A stretch of 64,000 nt of DNA from Primulina eburnea (Eukaryota; Streptophyta; Magnoliopsida; Lamiales; Gesneriaceae), in NCBI RefSeq assembly GCF_022965805.1, contig NW_027331402.1, positions 1 through 64,000 of the forward strand, written 5' to 3'. A program made the translations under genes and the position numbers. This document shows positions 10,863-23,200 of this stretch, in pieces. Within the stretch, counting starts at the first letter, position 1. Every line of letters starts with the position of its first letter. Under the pieces are notes generated by a model, which was not told the origin of the DNA, did not search any database, and saw only the letters and a list, made by a program, of their open reading frames with translations.

Positions 10863-11303
10863 AAACTGAAGTTGTCAATAGAACTTTGGGAACACTTTTG
10901 CGTGCTATTCTTAAAAAGAACTTGGATTGACATTTCTATGGACTTTATTATGGGGTTTCCTGCGACTAAGAAGGGGATTGATTCTATTTTTGTTGTTCTG
11001 GATAGATTCTCTAAGATGGCACATTTTATAGCTTGTCATAAAACCGATGATGCTTCAAACATTGCGGATTAGTTCTTTAGAGAAGTCGGAAGGTTGCATG
11101 GCATGCCTAGGACTATTGTTTCTGGTCGCGATGTTAAATTCTTGAGTTTCTTTTGGAAGACTTTATGGGCTAAACTTGGCACAAAATTGTTGTTTTCTAC
11201 TACTTGTCATCCTCAAACGGATGGACAAACTGAAGTTGTCAATAGCACTTTTGGAACACTTTTGCGTGCTATTCTTAAAAAGAACTTGGATTGACATTTC
11301 TAT
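10863..11303 (+). repeat. 364-bp satellite segment between A1 and A2
   Basis: It continues the unit broken at 151 (GAAGTTGTCAATAG...), passes one complete unit and ends at TCTAT, the A2 target duplication. It encodes integrase-core blocks (DISMDF, then IVSGRDVKF, then DGQTEVVN) with private changes such as [10 protein letters not shown] and a stop in place of the Leu codon after NIAD. It is more diverged than the core of the array. Confidence 0.93.
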
Positions 11304-12922
11304 TGTGACACCCTGACCCGATACAATTAAAATACAGCGGAATTTAAAATTTTCTTTCAAACATGGAAGGAGTTTCAAGATACATTTTATAAAAGTGTTT
11401 ACAAAATAACAACATGATCATTCCAATGACATAACAAAATACAAAATATCATTAGTGTGATCATGTTACAAAATGGTACAAAATAATCATCCTTCCAATC
11501 TTCGTATGCATATGACCCCCATCCACAGTCAACGTCCCGGTCCGTCGCTCTTATCTGCATCACATGAAAATAACTGAAATGAGAATAAATCTCAGCAAGT
11601 GGAACTCTTACATAGCAATGATACATAGTATACACTGTAAAACATGGCTTTTAAATCATAAATACCATCGACTCTGAAACATGAATAACGTAGCAATAAC
11701 TGTAGCAATAGCAATGGCAATAGATAGCAAAACGATGGTATTTCTCTTTTCTATGGTTGGATTGATATCAATAGTATCTGTGACTGTGGTTGCCAATATC
11801 CCATCGATATAAATCGATAACTGTGAGGGGATAAAAGCCTATGGTCGATGATCATCTAATTGCATGCAATGCTATGGCTATGATTAATCAATCCAATAAA
11901 ACATTTGAATTCTCAATAGCATTTAAGGCCGTCGTTTCGCAATCTCATAATATCTCTTGTATTCCCTTTTTAACAATAGTGAGACATCAATGCCTCCAAT
12001 AGATAATCAATGAAATCAATACATAACAATGGATCAATGGAAGGGAATAACACTTTGAAACCTTTAAAACACAATACATATAATATCATGTGAGCAAAAA
12101 GGATGAAATTCCACTTACAAACCAATAGAACACCTCCAACTATACTCTTGGTACACCACCTACAACAATAATCCATAAATAACACCAATATCAAGACTAA
12201 ATCCAAGAGTCCATGCTAAATAATCCATAGAACCATCAAAACATCAAATCCAAAATAACCCTTAACTCGAAACCTCATTAGAATCGCACCAAAAACTTAC
12301 CTAAGCTTCCTTATACCACGGAGAACGATGATCTCAAGTCGGAAATCCAAATAACTCCAAGAATCAAAGGTAGGAAGCTAAAGAAATGGATGAAAACCCT
12401 TGCCAATGGAGGGAAAATCGGTAAAGAAGAGAAGGAATAGGATAAGGTATGGCCAACAACTCCCAAAAAGTGACTTAAAAACTCGCCCATACTTACACCG
12501 CGGGTGCGCCAACACAAGCACCGCGGGTGCGCTAAGCTCACGGCAACCAAAATAAATCCCATGCACGAACACCGCGGGTGCGGTGCTACAATTACCGCGG
12601 GTGCGGTCTCACCGCGGGTGCGGTCCTTGCACTGCCGCGGGTGCGGTGATGCCACGGCCCTCCAAAACCAAAATCATGAATAGTACACCGCGGGGGCACT
12701 CATCTAAGAGCGCGGGTGCACTCTACTCACGGCAATGAACAGTAACAAAACAACTAAAAATCGATTCGAAACGCTGAAACGAACAATCAACACCAACTAA
12801 CACCTCAAATAAATAATAACCAATAATACTATAGCCCAAAACACAACTATAATCATCTAATCACAAACCCAATTAACACAATAAAGCTTAAACCGTACCG
12901 TACACCGGGCTCGGCTATTACA
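11304..12922 (-). repeat. LTR of A2 (3' LTR in element sense)
   Basis: A 1619-bp partner of 17513-19131, with ends TGTGACACC and GGCTATTACA. The GC-rich motif cluster is at 12496-12722. Confidence 0.96.
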
Positions 12923-12937
12923 ATCTCCCCTCCTTAG
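12923..12937 (-). other. Polypurine tract of A2
   Basis: A purine run (AAGGAGGGGAGAT in sense) directly before the 3' LTR, identical to that of A1. Confidence 0.85.
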
Positions 12938-12962
12938 AGGAATTTCGTCCTCGAAATTGACG

Positions 12963-15900
12963 TCACGGCACGAACAACTCAGGATACCTCTCTCTCATCT
13001 CAGTCTCTGGTTCCCACGTAGCCTCCTCAATCAAATGGTTCCTCCAAAGGACTTTAACGATGCCGATCTCTTTGTTCCTCAGAACTCTAACTGTGCGATC
13101 CAGAATCTGAATCGGAATCTCATGGTAAGTCAGACTCGGCGTCAAGTCCAATGGCTCATGGCGAAGAACATGGGAAGGATCTGCAATATACTTCCTGAGC
13201 ATCGATACGTGAAACACATTATGGACTCTGTCAAGATCGGGCGGTAGGGCTAATCTGTAGGCTCGGTCACCCACTCTGTCCAATATCTCGAATGGACCAA
13301 TGAATCTAGGGCTCAACTTGCCCTTCTTGCCAAATCGCATCACACCCTTGAGAGGTGCTATCTTCAGAAAAACATGATCGCCAACCTCGAACTGCAAAGG
13401 TCTACGACGAACGTCTGCATAGCTCTTCTGTCTGGACTGAGCAGTCTTCATCCTCTCTCTGATAACTGCAACAACATCGGCAGTCTGCTGGACCAACTCG
13501 GGACCCAACATCTTCCTCTCTCCAACCTCATCCCAAAACAAAGGGGATCTGCACTTCCTGCCATAAAGTGCCTCATACGGTGCCATGCCAATCGTCGCCT
13601 GGTAGCTATTGTTGTACGTGAACTCCACAAGAGGCAACTTGGAATCCCAGCTACCAGAATAGTCAATAGTACAAGCTCTGAGCATATCCTCCAGAATCTG
13701 AATGACTCTCTCTGACTGACCGTCGCTCTGAGGATGATAAGCTGTACTGAAAGCTAATCGAGAACCCATAGCTCTGTGCAAACTCTTCCAGAACTCTGAG
13801 GTAAATCTAGGGTCACGATCAGACACAATCGACACGGGCACACCATGAAGTCTAACAATCTCTGCAATGTAATCCTCGGCATACTGAGACATCGAATACG
13901 TCGTCTTGACTGGGAGAAAGTGCGCTGACTTGGTCAATCTATCAACAATAACCCAAATGGAATTGAAACCCTTCTGCGTCCTGGGTAAACCAGTCACGAA
14001 ATCCATAGTGATATGCTCCCACTTCCACTGAGGAATCGGCAAAGAAAGCAATGTCCCAGCAGGTCTCTGGTGCTCAATCTTTACCTGCTGACAAGTAAGG
14101 CACTGAGAAATGAACAAAGCAATATCTCTCTTCATACCTGGCCACCAGTAGAGTCGACGAAGATCCTGATACATCTTCGTACTGCCTGGATGAATCGAAT
14201 AAGGTGCGGTATGAGCCTCTGTCAAGACGTCTCTACGAATATCGTCGCCAGAAGGAACACAAATGCGGCCTCTGAAAGTTACCAAATCATCACCATTCAG
14301 ACTAAACTCTGAATTCCCTCTAGCCTCGGCTCTAGCTCTCAACTCTGCCAACTGAACATCAGTCGACTGCTCTCTACGGATCCTGTCCGTCAATGTAGAT
14401 CGAATGACCAACGCTGAAAAGCGAGCAATGGTCCCTGGAATCACCAGATCAATCTCCTCTCTCTGCAAATCCATCAACAATGGTCTCTGAATCAAAGAAC
14501 TCAATGAAGCACTCGACTTGCGGCTCAAAGCATCAGCCACAACATTCGCCTTCCCTGGGTGATAACTGATCGTCACATCGTAATCCTTGACAAGCTCTAA
14601 CCACCTCCTCTGTCGCATATTGAGCTCTTTCTGCGAGAACAGATACTTCAAACTCTTGTGGTCTGTGAAGATCTCACACTTTTCGCCATACAGATAATGT
14701 CTCCAAATCTTAAGGGCGAAAACCACAGCTGCAAGCTCCAAATCGTGCGTCGGATAATTCTTCTCATAATCCTTCAACTGGCGAGACGCATAGGCAATGA
14801 CCTTACCTCGCTGCATCAACACTGCACCAAGGCCTCTCTTCGACGCATCGGTATAGACCACAAAATCCTCTGAACCACTGGGCAAAGAAAGAACAGGAGC
14901 TGTCGTCAATCTGTCCTTCAACTCCTGAAATGCACTCTGGCAATCGATAGACCACTCGAACTTCACAGTCTTCCTCGTCAGATTGGACAATGGCAGGGCA
15001 ATCTTGGAGAAACCTGAAATGAAACGACGATAGTAACCCGCCAAACCGAGGAAACTGCGTACCTCAGAAACAGTGGTAGGAATAGGCCAACTCCGAATCG
15101 CCTCTATCTTCAACGGATCAACAGCAATGCCATCTCTCGAAACCACATGGCCTAGAAAAGAAATCTGATCTAGCCAAAACTCACACTTCTTCAACTTGGC
15201 AAACAACCTCTTCTCTCGCAACAACTGAAGCACCACTCTGAGATGCTCTGCATGAAGCTCTCTGGATTTGGAATAGATCAGGATATCGTCGATGAAAACA
15301 ATAACGAAGCTATCCAGATAAGGCTTGAACACACGGTTCATCAGATCCATGAAGACTGAAGGGGCATTGGTCAACCCAAAAGACATGACAAGAAACTCAT
15401 AGTGACCGTACCTGGTCCGGAAAGCTGTCTTAGGGATATCAGACTCCCTAACCTTCAACTGATAGTAGCCAGACCGAAGATCAATCTTCGAGAACACAGT
15501 AGCACCATGGAGCTGATCAAACAAATCATCTATCCGAGGCAACGGATACTTGTTCTTGACAGTTACTTTGTTAAGCTCCCTGTAGTCGATACACAGTCGC
15601 AAAGAACCATCCTTCTTCTTGACAAATAGAACCGGAGCTCCCCAAGGCGAAGAACTCGGACGAATAAAGCCCTTGTCTAAAAGATCCTGCAACTGAGTCT
15701 TCAACTCCTTCATCTCGGTAGGGGCCATCCGGTACGGAGCCTTAGAAATAGGAACCGTACCTGGAGCTAAATCGATCACAAACTCAACATCTCTATCCGG
15801 CGGCAAACCCGGAACATCATCCTCAAACACATCAGCAAACTCTCTCACCACATCAATATCATCTACATTCAACTTAATCAATCTATCAACATCCACAATA

Positions 15901-17381
15901 GAAGCAAGAAACCCATCGCAACCTCTACACAACAATCTCTCAGCCTCAAAGCAAGAAATAAAAGGAAGGACCAGCGAAGTACCTGTGCTGGCGAGCGCTC
16001 CTCCCTGGCCATCATCTGCAAAAGTCACCTTCTTAGCAACACAATCGATAACTGCACGGTAAGTCGAAAGCCAATCCATGCCAAGAATAACATCGAAGGC
16101 AACCATAGGGATAACAATCAAATCAGCGAATACAACTCGCTCCTCAATACGAACAGGGCACGCAAAGACAATTGATGTCGGGCACAAGACATCCCCCGAA
16201 GGTAAAACAACATTAAGCTGAATGGGAAGAACAGAAGGAACTATACCCAAAGATCTCAAAAATAATTCAGACATAAAAGAATGAGTAGCACCAGTATCAA
16301 TCAAAGTAGTAGCTACTCTGCCTGAAATCAAAATAGTACTAGAGATCAATGAAGAATCACGATTAATACCTTCCTTGGTCATCGCAAAGATACGACCCTG
16401 CACCTTCCCTTGGCTATCTCCCCTCGGGCAATTCCTAGCAACGTGACCCGCCGCGCCACAACGAAAACAAGTATGAGTGCCCAATCTGCACTCTCCTCGA
16501 TGATGCTTACCACACTTTGGACACAGTGGCTTCTCGGGATCAAATGGAACTGGCGGTGGTCTAGAACTCGGCTCCATCTTGCCCTTGCCCTTGAAACGAT
16601 CCCTGCCCCTCTGATTCGAACCCTGGCCTCTCTGAGCAATGGCCTGGTGTCTCTCCTGCCTCTCCCTGGCGATGTCCTTCTCGTCTTGCTCGGCCAACAA
16701 TGCTTTGGACACAATCTCCTTGAAAGTAACAGCTTTGGACATGTTGATATCACGACGAATCTCCGCTCTAAGGCCTCGAATGAAATGAGCGCCCTTGTCC
16801 TTGTCGTTCGAAGCAATATACGGAGCAAATAGGCAACCCTCCTCGAACTTCAGAATATACTGGCCAACATCCAAGCTCCCCTGTCTAAGTTCCAAGAACT
16901 CCGTAACCTTCCTCGCTCGAAGTGCGTCGGGGAAATACTTGTCGTAGAACAAGTCAGTGAACTCTGACCACTTCAGTGTCGCAACATCAACTCCAACTTT
17001 CGTAGCATTCCACCAAATGCGGGCAGCCTTAACCAACATGAACACTGCACAGCTAATCCTGTCTTTGTCCTCATACTGGAGATGATCGAAGATAGCTTCA
17101 AGCGCCTTGACCCACTCGACAGCAACTAGAGGATCGGTGCTACCTGCGAATTCCGGTGGATCCATTCTCTTAAAAGAAGAAAAGACGGCATCAGTGCCAA
17201 CAGCCTGAGCAACTTGACCTCTCACTTGGCCTCGACCCTGTCCTGCTCCTTGCAATCGGAGCAACTGCTGAATCTGATCGCTATGCACCTTAGCCTGCTC
17301 CTTAAGCAACTTGCCGAACTCGTCGACAACTCTCGAGGAAGAACTATCCTCACCCTCTGCCGCCTTACGCTTAGGAGGCAT
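12963..17381 (-). CDS. Gag-pol polyprotein of A2 (1472 aa)
   Basis: A complete Ty3/gypsy polyprotein that makes the particle and copies and integrates the element. Gag spans about 70-240. A Cys/His cluster [12 protein letters not shown] is at 287-298 and a CCHC knuckle at 305-318. The aspartic protease has D362-T-G. Reverse transcriptase runs about 570-750 with FIDD at 696-699. RNase H has D845, E882, D907 and D950. Integrase has a zinc-binding H1057, H1064, C1094, C1097 and a catalytic D1127, D1188, E1224 (35 residues between the last two). The GPF motif is at about 1362. The chromodomain-like tail (about 1421-1472, with [15 protein letters not shown]) is the Tekay/Del hallmark and is thought to steer insertion to heterochromatin, which fits its position inside a satellite. 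Order PR-RT-RH-IN is standard gypsy. The start is the first ATG after a 114-bp leader. No inactivating change is visible. Confidence 0.96.
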   Translation of the reverse strand: MPPKRKAAEGEDSSSSRVVDEFGKLLKEQAKVHSDQIQQLLRLQGAGQGRGQVRGQVAQAVGTDAVFSSFKRMDPPEFAGSTDPLVAVEWVKALEAIFDHLQYEDKDRISCAVFMLVKAARIWWNATKVGVDVATLKWSEFTDLFYDKYFPDALRARKVTEFLELRQGSLDVGQYILKFEEGCLFAPYIASNDKDKGAHFIRGLRAEIRRDINMSKAVTFKEIVSKALLAEQDEKDIARERQERHQAIAQRGQGSNQRGRDRFKGKGKMEPSSRPPPVPFDPEKPLCPKCGKHHRGECRLGTHTCFRCGAAGHVARNCPRGDSQGKVQGRIFAMTKEGINRDSSLISSTILISGRVATTLIDTGATHSFMSELFLRSLGIVPSVLPIQLNVVLPSGDVLCPTSIVFACPVRIEERVVFADLIVIPMVAFDVILGMDWLSTYRAVIDCVAKKVTFADDGQGGALASTGTSLVLPFISCFEAERLLCRGCDGFLASIVDVDRLIKLNVDDIDVVREFADVFEDDVPGLPPDRDVEFVIDLAPGTVPISKAPYRMAPTEMKELKTQLQDLLDKGFIRPSSSPWGAPVLFVKKKDGSLRLCIDYRELNKVTVKNKYPLPRIDDLFDQLHGATVFSKIDLRSGYYQLKVRESDIPKTAFRTRYGHYEFLVMSFGLTNAPSVFMDLMNRVFKPYLDSFVIVFIDDILIYSKSRELHAEHLRVVLQLLREKRLFAKLKKCEFWLDQISFLGHVVSRDGIAVDPLKIEAIRSWPIPTTVSEVRSFLGLAGYYRRFISGFSKIALPLSNLTRKTVKFEWSIDCQSAFQELKDRLTTAPVLSLPSGSEDFVVYTDASKRGLGAVLMQRGKVIAYASRQLKDYEKNYPTHDLELAAVVFALKIWRHYLYGEKCEIFTDHKSLKYLFSQKELNMRQRRWLELVKDYDVTISYHPGKANVVADALSRKSSASLSSLIQRPLLMDLQREEIDLVIPGTIARFSALVIRSTLTDRIRREQSTDVQLAELRARAEARGNSEFSLNGDDLVTFRGRICVPSGDDIRRDVLTEAHTAPYSIHPGSTKMYQDLRRLYWWPGMKRDIALFISQCLTCQQVKIEHQRPAGTLLSLPIPQWKWEHITMDFVTGLPRTQKGFNSIWVIVDRLTKSAHFLPVKTTYSMSQYAEDYIAEIVRLHGVPVSIVSDRDPRFTSEFWKSLHRAMGSRLAFSTAYHPQSDGQSERVIQILEDMLRACTIDYSGSWDSKLPLVEFTYNNSYQATIGMAPYEALYGRKCRSPLFWDEVGERKMLGPELVQQTADVVAVIRERMKTAQSRQKSYADVRRRPLQFEVGDHVFLKIAPLKGVMRFGKKGKLSPRFIGPFEILDRVGDRAYRLALPPDLDRVHNVFHVSMLRKYIADPSHVLRHEPLDLTPSLTYHEIPIQILDRTVRVLRNKEIGIVKVLWRNHLIEEATWEPETEMRERYPELFVP

Positions 17382-17495
17382 ACTCTACAATTGCTCACAA
17401 GACACCAATCAATATATAACAATGGATAGATGCAAGAAAACATACCCGGACAGTTGAAAGTAGACGAAGTCATATGCATTGGTCCGAAGAACACC

Positions 17496-17507
17496 GCTCT
17501 GATACCA
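17496..17507 (-). other. Primer-binding site of A2 (initiator-Met tRNA)
   Basis: TGGTATCAGAGC in sense, 5 nt inside the 5' LTR boundary, as in A1. Confidence 0.92.
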
Positions 17508-17512
17508 CTAAA

Positions 17513-19131
17513 TGTGACACCCTGACCCGATACAATTAAAATACAGCGGAATTTAAAATTTTCTTTCAAACATGGAAGGAGTTTCAAAATACATTTTATA
17601 AAAGTGTTTACAAAATAACAACATGATCATTCCAATGACATAACAAAATACAAAATATCATTAGTGTGATCATGTTACAAAATGGTACAAAATAATCATC
17701 CTTCCAATCTTCGTATGCATATGACCCCCATCCACAGTCAACGTCCCGGTCCGTCGCTCTTATCTGCATCACATGAAAATAACTGAAATGAGAATAAATC
17801 TCAGCAAGTGGAACTCTTACATAGCAATGATACATAGTATACACTGTAAAACATGGCTTTTAAATCATAAATACCATCGACTCTGAAACATGAATAACGT
17901 AGCAATAACTGTAGCAATAGCAATGGCAATAGATAGCAAAACGATGGTATTTCTCTTTTCTATGGTTGGATTGATATCAATAGTATCTGTGACTGTGGTT
18001 GCCAATATCCCATCGATATAAATCGATAACTGTGAGGGGATAAAAGCCTATGGTCGATGATCATCTAATTGCATGCAATGCTATGGCTATGATTAATCAA
18101 TCCAATAAAACATTTGAATTCTCAATAGCATTTAAGGCCGTCGTTTCGCAATCTCATAATATCTCTTGTATTCCCTTTTTAACAATAGTGAGACATCAAT
18201 GCCTCCAATAGATAATCAATGAAATCAATACATAACAATGGATCAATGGAAGGGAATAACACTTTGAAACCTTTAAAACACAATACATATAATATCATGT
18301 GAGCAAAAAGGATGAAATTCCACTTACAAACCAATAGAACACCTCCAACTATACTCTTGGTACACCACCTACAACAATAATCCATAAATAACACCAATAT
18401 CAAGACTAAATCCAAGAGTCCATGCTAAATAATCCATAGAACCATCAAAACATCAAATCCAAAATAACCCTTAACTCGAAACCTCATTAGAATCGCACCA
18501 AAAACTTACCTAAGCTTCCTTATACCACGGAGAACGATGATCTCAAGTCGGAAATCCAAATAACTCCAAGAATCAAAGGTAGGAAGCTAAAGAAATGGAT
18601 GAAAACCCTTGCCAAATGAGAGAAAATCGGAAATGAAGGAAGAAGATAGGATAAGGTATGGCCAACAACTCCCAAAAAGTACTTAAAAACTCGCCCATAC
18701 TTACACCGCGGGTGCGTCCACACAAGCACCGCGGGTGCGCTAAGCTCACGGCAACCAAAATAAATCCCATGCACGAACACCGCGGGTGCGGTGCTACAAT
18801 TACCGCGGGTGCGGTCTCACCGCGGGTGCGGTCCTTGCACTGCCGCGGGTGCGGTGATGCCACGGCCCTCCAAAACCAAAATCATGAATAGTACACCGCG
18901 GGGGCACTCATCTAAGAGCGCGGGTGCACTCTACTCACGGCAATGAACAGTAACAAAACAACTAAAAATCGATTCGAAACGCTGAAACGAACAATCAACA
19001 CCAACTAACACCTCAAATAAATAATAACCAATAATACTATAGCCCAAAACACAACTATAATCATCTAATCACAAAACCCAATTAACACAATAAAGCTTAA
19101 ACCGTACCGTACACCGGGCTCGGCTATTACA
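17513..19131 (-). repeat. LTR of A2 (5' LTR in element sense)
   Basis: A 1619-bp partner of 11304-12922 with a GC-rich motif cluster at 18703-18929. It is followed by TCTAT and then the resumed satellite unit. Confidence 0.96.
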
Positions 19132-20216
19132 TCTATGGACTTTATTTTGAGGTTGACTAGGACTAAGAAGGGGAGTGATTCTATTTTCGTTGTTGTGGAT
19201 AAATTTTCTAAGATGCCACATTTTATAGCTTGTCATAAAATCGATGATGCTTCAAACATGGCGGATTTGTTCTTTAGAGAAGTCGGTAGGTTGCACGGCA
19301 TGTCTAGGACTATTGTTTCTGGTCGCGATGTTAAATTCTTGAGTTACTTTTGGAATACTTTATGGTCTAAACTTGACACAAAATTGTTGTTTTCTACTAC
19401 TTGTCATCCTCAAACGGATGGACAAACTGAAGTTGTCAATAGAACTTTGGGAACACTTTTGCGTGCTATTCTTAAAAAGAACTTGGATTGACATTTATAT
19501 GGACTTTATTTTGGGGTGCCTAGGACTAAGAAGGGGAGGGATTCTATTTTTGTTGTTGTGGATAGATTCTCTAAGATGGCACATTTTATAGCTTGTCATA
19601 AAACCGATGATGCTTCAAACATTGCGGATTTGTTCTTTAGAGAAGTCGTTAGGTTGCATGGCATGCCTAGGACTATTGTTTCTGGTCGCGATGTTAAATT
19701 CTTGAGTTACTTTTGGAATACTTTATGGGCTAAACTTGGCACAAAATTGTTGTTTTCTACTACTTGTCATCCTCAAACGGATGGACAAACTGAAGTTGTC
19801 AATAGAACTTTGGGAACACTTTTGCGTGCTATTCTTAAAAAGAACTTGGATTGACATTTCTATGGACTTTATTTGGGGTTGCCTAGGACTAAGAAGGGGA
19901 GGGATTCTATTTTGTTGTTGTGGATAGATTCTCTAAGATGGCACATTTTATAGCTTGTCATAAAACCGATGATGCTTCAAACATTGCGGATTTGTTCTTT
20001 AGAGAAGTCGTTAGGTTGCATGGCATGCCTAGGACTATTGTTTCTGGTCGCGATGTTAAATTCTTGAGTTACTTTTGGAAGACTTTATGGGCTAAACTTG
20101 GCACAAAATTGTTGTTTTCTACTACTTGTCATCCTCAAACGGATGGACAAACTGAAGTTGTCAATAGAACTTTGGGAACACTTTTGCGTGCTATTCTTAA
20201 AAAGAACTTGGATTGA

Positions 20217-23200
20217 CATTTCTATGGACTTTATTTTGGGGTTGCCTAGGACTAAGAAGGGGAGGGATTCTATTTTTGTTGTTGTGGATAGATTCTCTAA
20301 GATGGCACATTTTATAGCTTGTCATAAAACCGATGATGCTTCAAACATTGCGGATTTGTTCTTTAGAGAAGTCGTTAGGTTGCATGGCATGCCTAGGACT
20401 ATTGTTTCTGGTCGCGATGTTAAATTCTTGAGTTACTTTTGGAAGACTTTATGGGCTAAACTTGGCACAAAATTGTTGTTTTCTACTACTTGTCATCCTC
20501 AAACGGATGGACAAACTGAAGTTGTCAATAGAACTTTGGGAACACTTTTGCGTGCTATTCTTAAAAAGAACTTGGATTGACATTTCTATGGACTTTATTT
20601 TGGGGTTGCCTAGGACTAAGAAGGGGAGGGATTCTATTTTTGTTGTTGTGGATAGATTCTCTAAGATGGCACATTTTATAGCTTGTCATAAAACCGATGA
20701 TGCTTCAAACATTGCGGATTTGTTCTTTAGAGAAGTCGTTAGGTTGCATGGCATGCCTAGGACTATTGTTTCTGGTCGCGATGTTAAATTCTTGAGTTAC
20801 TTTTGGAAGACTTTATGGGCTAAACTTGGCACAAAATTGTTGTTTTCTACTACTTGTCATCCTCAAACGGATGGACAAACTGAAGTTGTCAATAGAACTT
20901 TGGGAACACTTTTGCGTGCTATTCTTAAAAAGAACTTGGATTGACATTTCTATGGACTTTATTTTGGGGTTGCCTAGGACTAAGAAGGGGAGGGATTCTA
21001 TTTTTGTTGTTGTGGATAGATTCTCTAAGATGGCACATTTTATAGCTTGTCATAAAACCGATGATGCTTCAAACATTGCGGATTTGTTCTTTAGAGAAGT
21101 CGTTAGGTTGCATGGCATGCCTAGGACTATTGTTTCTGGTCGCGATGTTAAATTCTTGAGTTACTTTTGGAAGACTTTATGGGCTAAACTTGGCACAAAA
21201 TTGTTGTTTTCTACTACTTGTCATCCTCAAACGGATGGACAAACTGAAGTTGTCAATAGAACTTTGGGAACACTTTTGCGTGCTATTCTTAAAAAGAACT
21301 TGGATTGACATTTCTATGGACTTTATTTTGGGGTTGCCTAGGACTAAGAAGGGGAGGGATTCTATTTTTGTTGTTGTGGATAGATTCTCTAAGATGGCAC
21401 ATTTTATAGCTTGTCATAAAACCGATGATGCTTCAAACATTGCGGATTTGTTCTTTAGAGAAGTCGTTAGGTTGCATGGCATGCCTAGGACTATTGTTTC
21501 TGGTCGCGATGTTAAATTCTTGAGTTACTTTTGGAAGACTTTATGGGCTAAACTTGGCACAAAATTGTTGTTTTCTACTACTTGTCATCCTCAAACGGAT
21601 GGACAAACTGAAGTTGTCAATAGAACTTTGGGAACACTTTTGCGTGCTATTCTTAAAAAGAACTTGGATTGACATTTCTATGGACTTTATTTTGGGGTTG
21701 CCTAGGACTAAGAAGGGGAGGGATTCTATTTTTGTTGTTGTGGATAGATTCTCTAAGATGGCACATTTTATAGCTTGTCATAAAACCGATGATGCTTCAA
21801 ACATTGCGGATTTGTTCTTTAGAGAAGTCGTTAGGTTGCATGGCATGCCTAGGACTATTGTTTCTGGTCGCGATGTTAAATTCTTGAGTTACTTTTGGAA
21901 GACTTTATGGGCTAAACTTGGCACAAAATTGTTGTTTTCTACTACTTGTCATCCTCAAACGGATGGACAAACTGAAGTTGTCAATAGAACTTTGGGAACA
22001 CTTTTGCGTGCTATTCTTAAAAAGAACTTGGATTGACATTTCTATGGACTTTATTTTGGGGTTGCCTAGGACTAAGAAGGGGAGGGATTCTATTTTTGTT
22101 GTTGTGGATAGATTCTCTAAGATGGCACATTTTATAGCTTGTCATAAAACCGATGATGCTTCAAACATTGCGGATTTGTTCTTTAGAGAAGTCGTTAGGT
22201 TGCATGGCATGCCTAGGACTATTGTTTCTGGTCGCGATGTTAAATTCTTGAGTTACTTTTGGAAGACTTTATGGGCTAAACTTGGCACAAAATTGTTGTT
22301 TTCTACTACTTGTCATCCTCAAACGGATGGACAAACTGAAGTTGTCAATAGAACTTTGGGAACACTTTTGCGTGCTATTCTTAAAAAGAACTTGGATTGA
22401 CATTTCTATGGACTTTATTTTGGGGTTGCCTAGGACTAAGAAGGGGAGGGATTCTATTTTTGTTGTTGTGGATAGATTCTCTAAGATGGCACATTTTATA
22501 GCTTGTCATAAAACCGATGATGCTTCAAACATTGCGGATTTGTTCTTTAGAGAAGTCGTTAGGTTGCATGGCATGCCTAGGACTATTGTTTCTGGTCGCG
22601 ATGTTAAATTCTTGAGTTACTTTTGGAAGACTTTATGGGCTAAACTTGGCACAAAATTGTTGTTTTCTACTACTTGTCATCCTCAAACGGATGGACAAAC
22701 TGAAGTTGTCAATAGAACTTTGGGAACACTTTTGCGTGCTATTCTTAAAAAGAACTTGGATTGACATTTCTATGGACTTTATTTTGGGGTTGCCTAGGAC
22801 TAAGAAGGGGAGGGATTCTATTTTTGTTGTTGTGGATAGATTCTCTAAGATGGCACATTTTATAGCTTGTCATAAAACCGATGATGCTTCAAACATTGCG
22901 GATTTGTTCTTTAGAGAAGTCGTTAGGTTGCATGGCATGCCTAGGACTATTGTTTCTGGTCGCGATGTTAAATTCTTGAGTTACTTTTGGAAGACTTTAT
23001 GGGCTAAACTTGGCACAAAATTGTTGTTTTCTACTACTTGTCATCCTCAAACGGATGGACAAACTGAAGTTGTCAATAGAACTTTGGGAACACTTTTGCG
23101 TGCTATTCTTAAAAAGAACTTGGATTGACATTTCTATGGACTTTATTTTGGGGTTGCCTAGGACTAAGAAGGGGAGGGATTCTATTTTTGTTGTTGTGGA

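Larger units (their letters stand above)
11304..19131 (-). mobile_element. Full-length Ty3/gypsy Tekay/Del-type chromovirus, copy A2, with an intact polyprotein
   Basis: It is 7828 bp with two 1619-bp LTRs (11304-12922 and 17513-19131), a PPT at 12923-12937 and a PBS at 17496-17507. The perfect target duplication TCTAT lies at 11299-11303 and 19132-19136, inside the satellite unit at ATTTCTATGGAC. The single gag-pol frame of 1472 codons is uninterrupted. The LTRs differ at several clustered sites (compare 12405-12440 with 18612-18650), so this copy is probably older than A1. It is the only element in the window that could still be autonomous. Confidence 0.96.
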
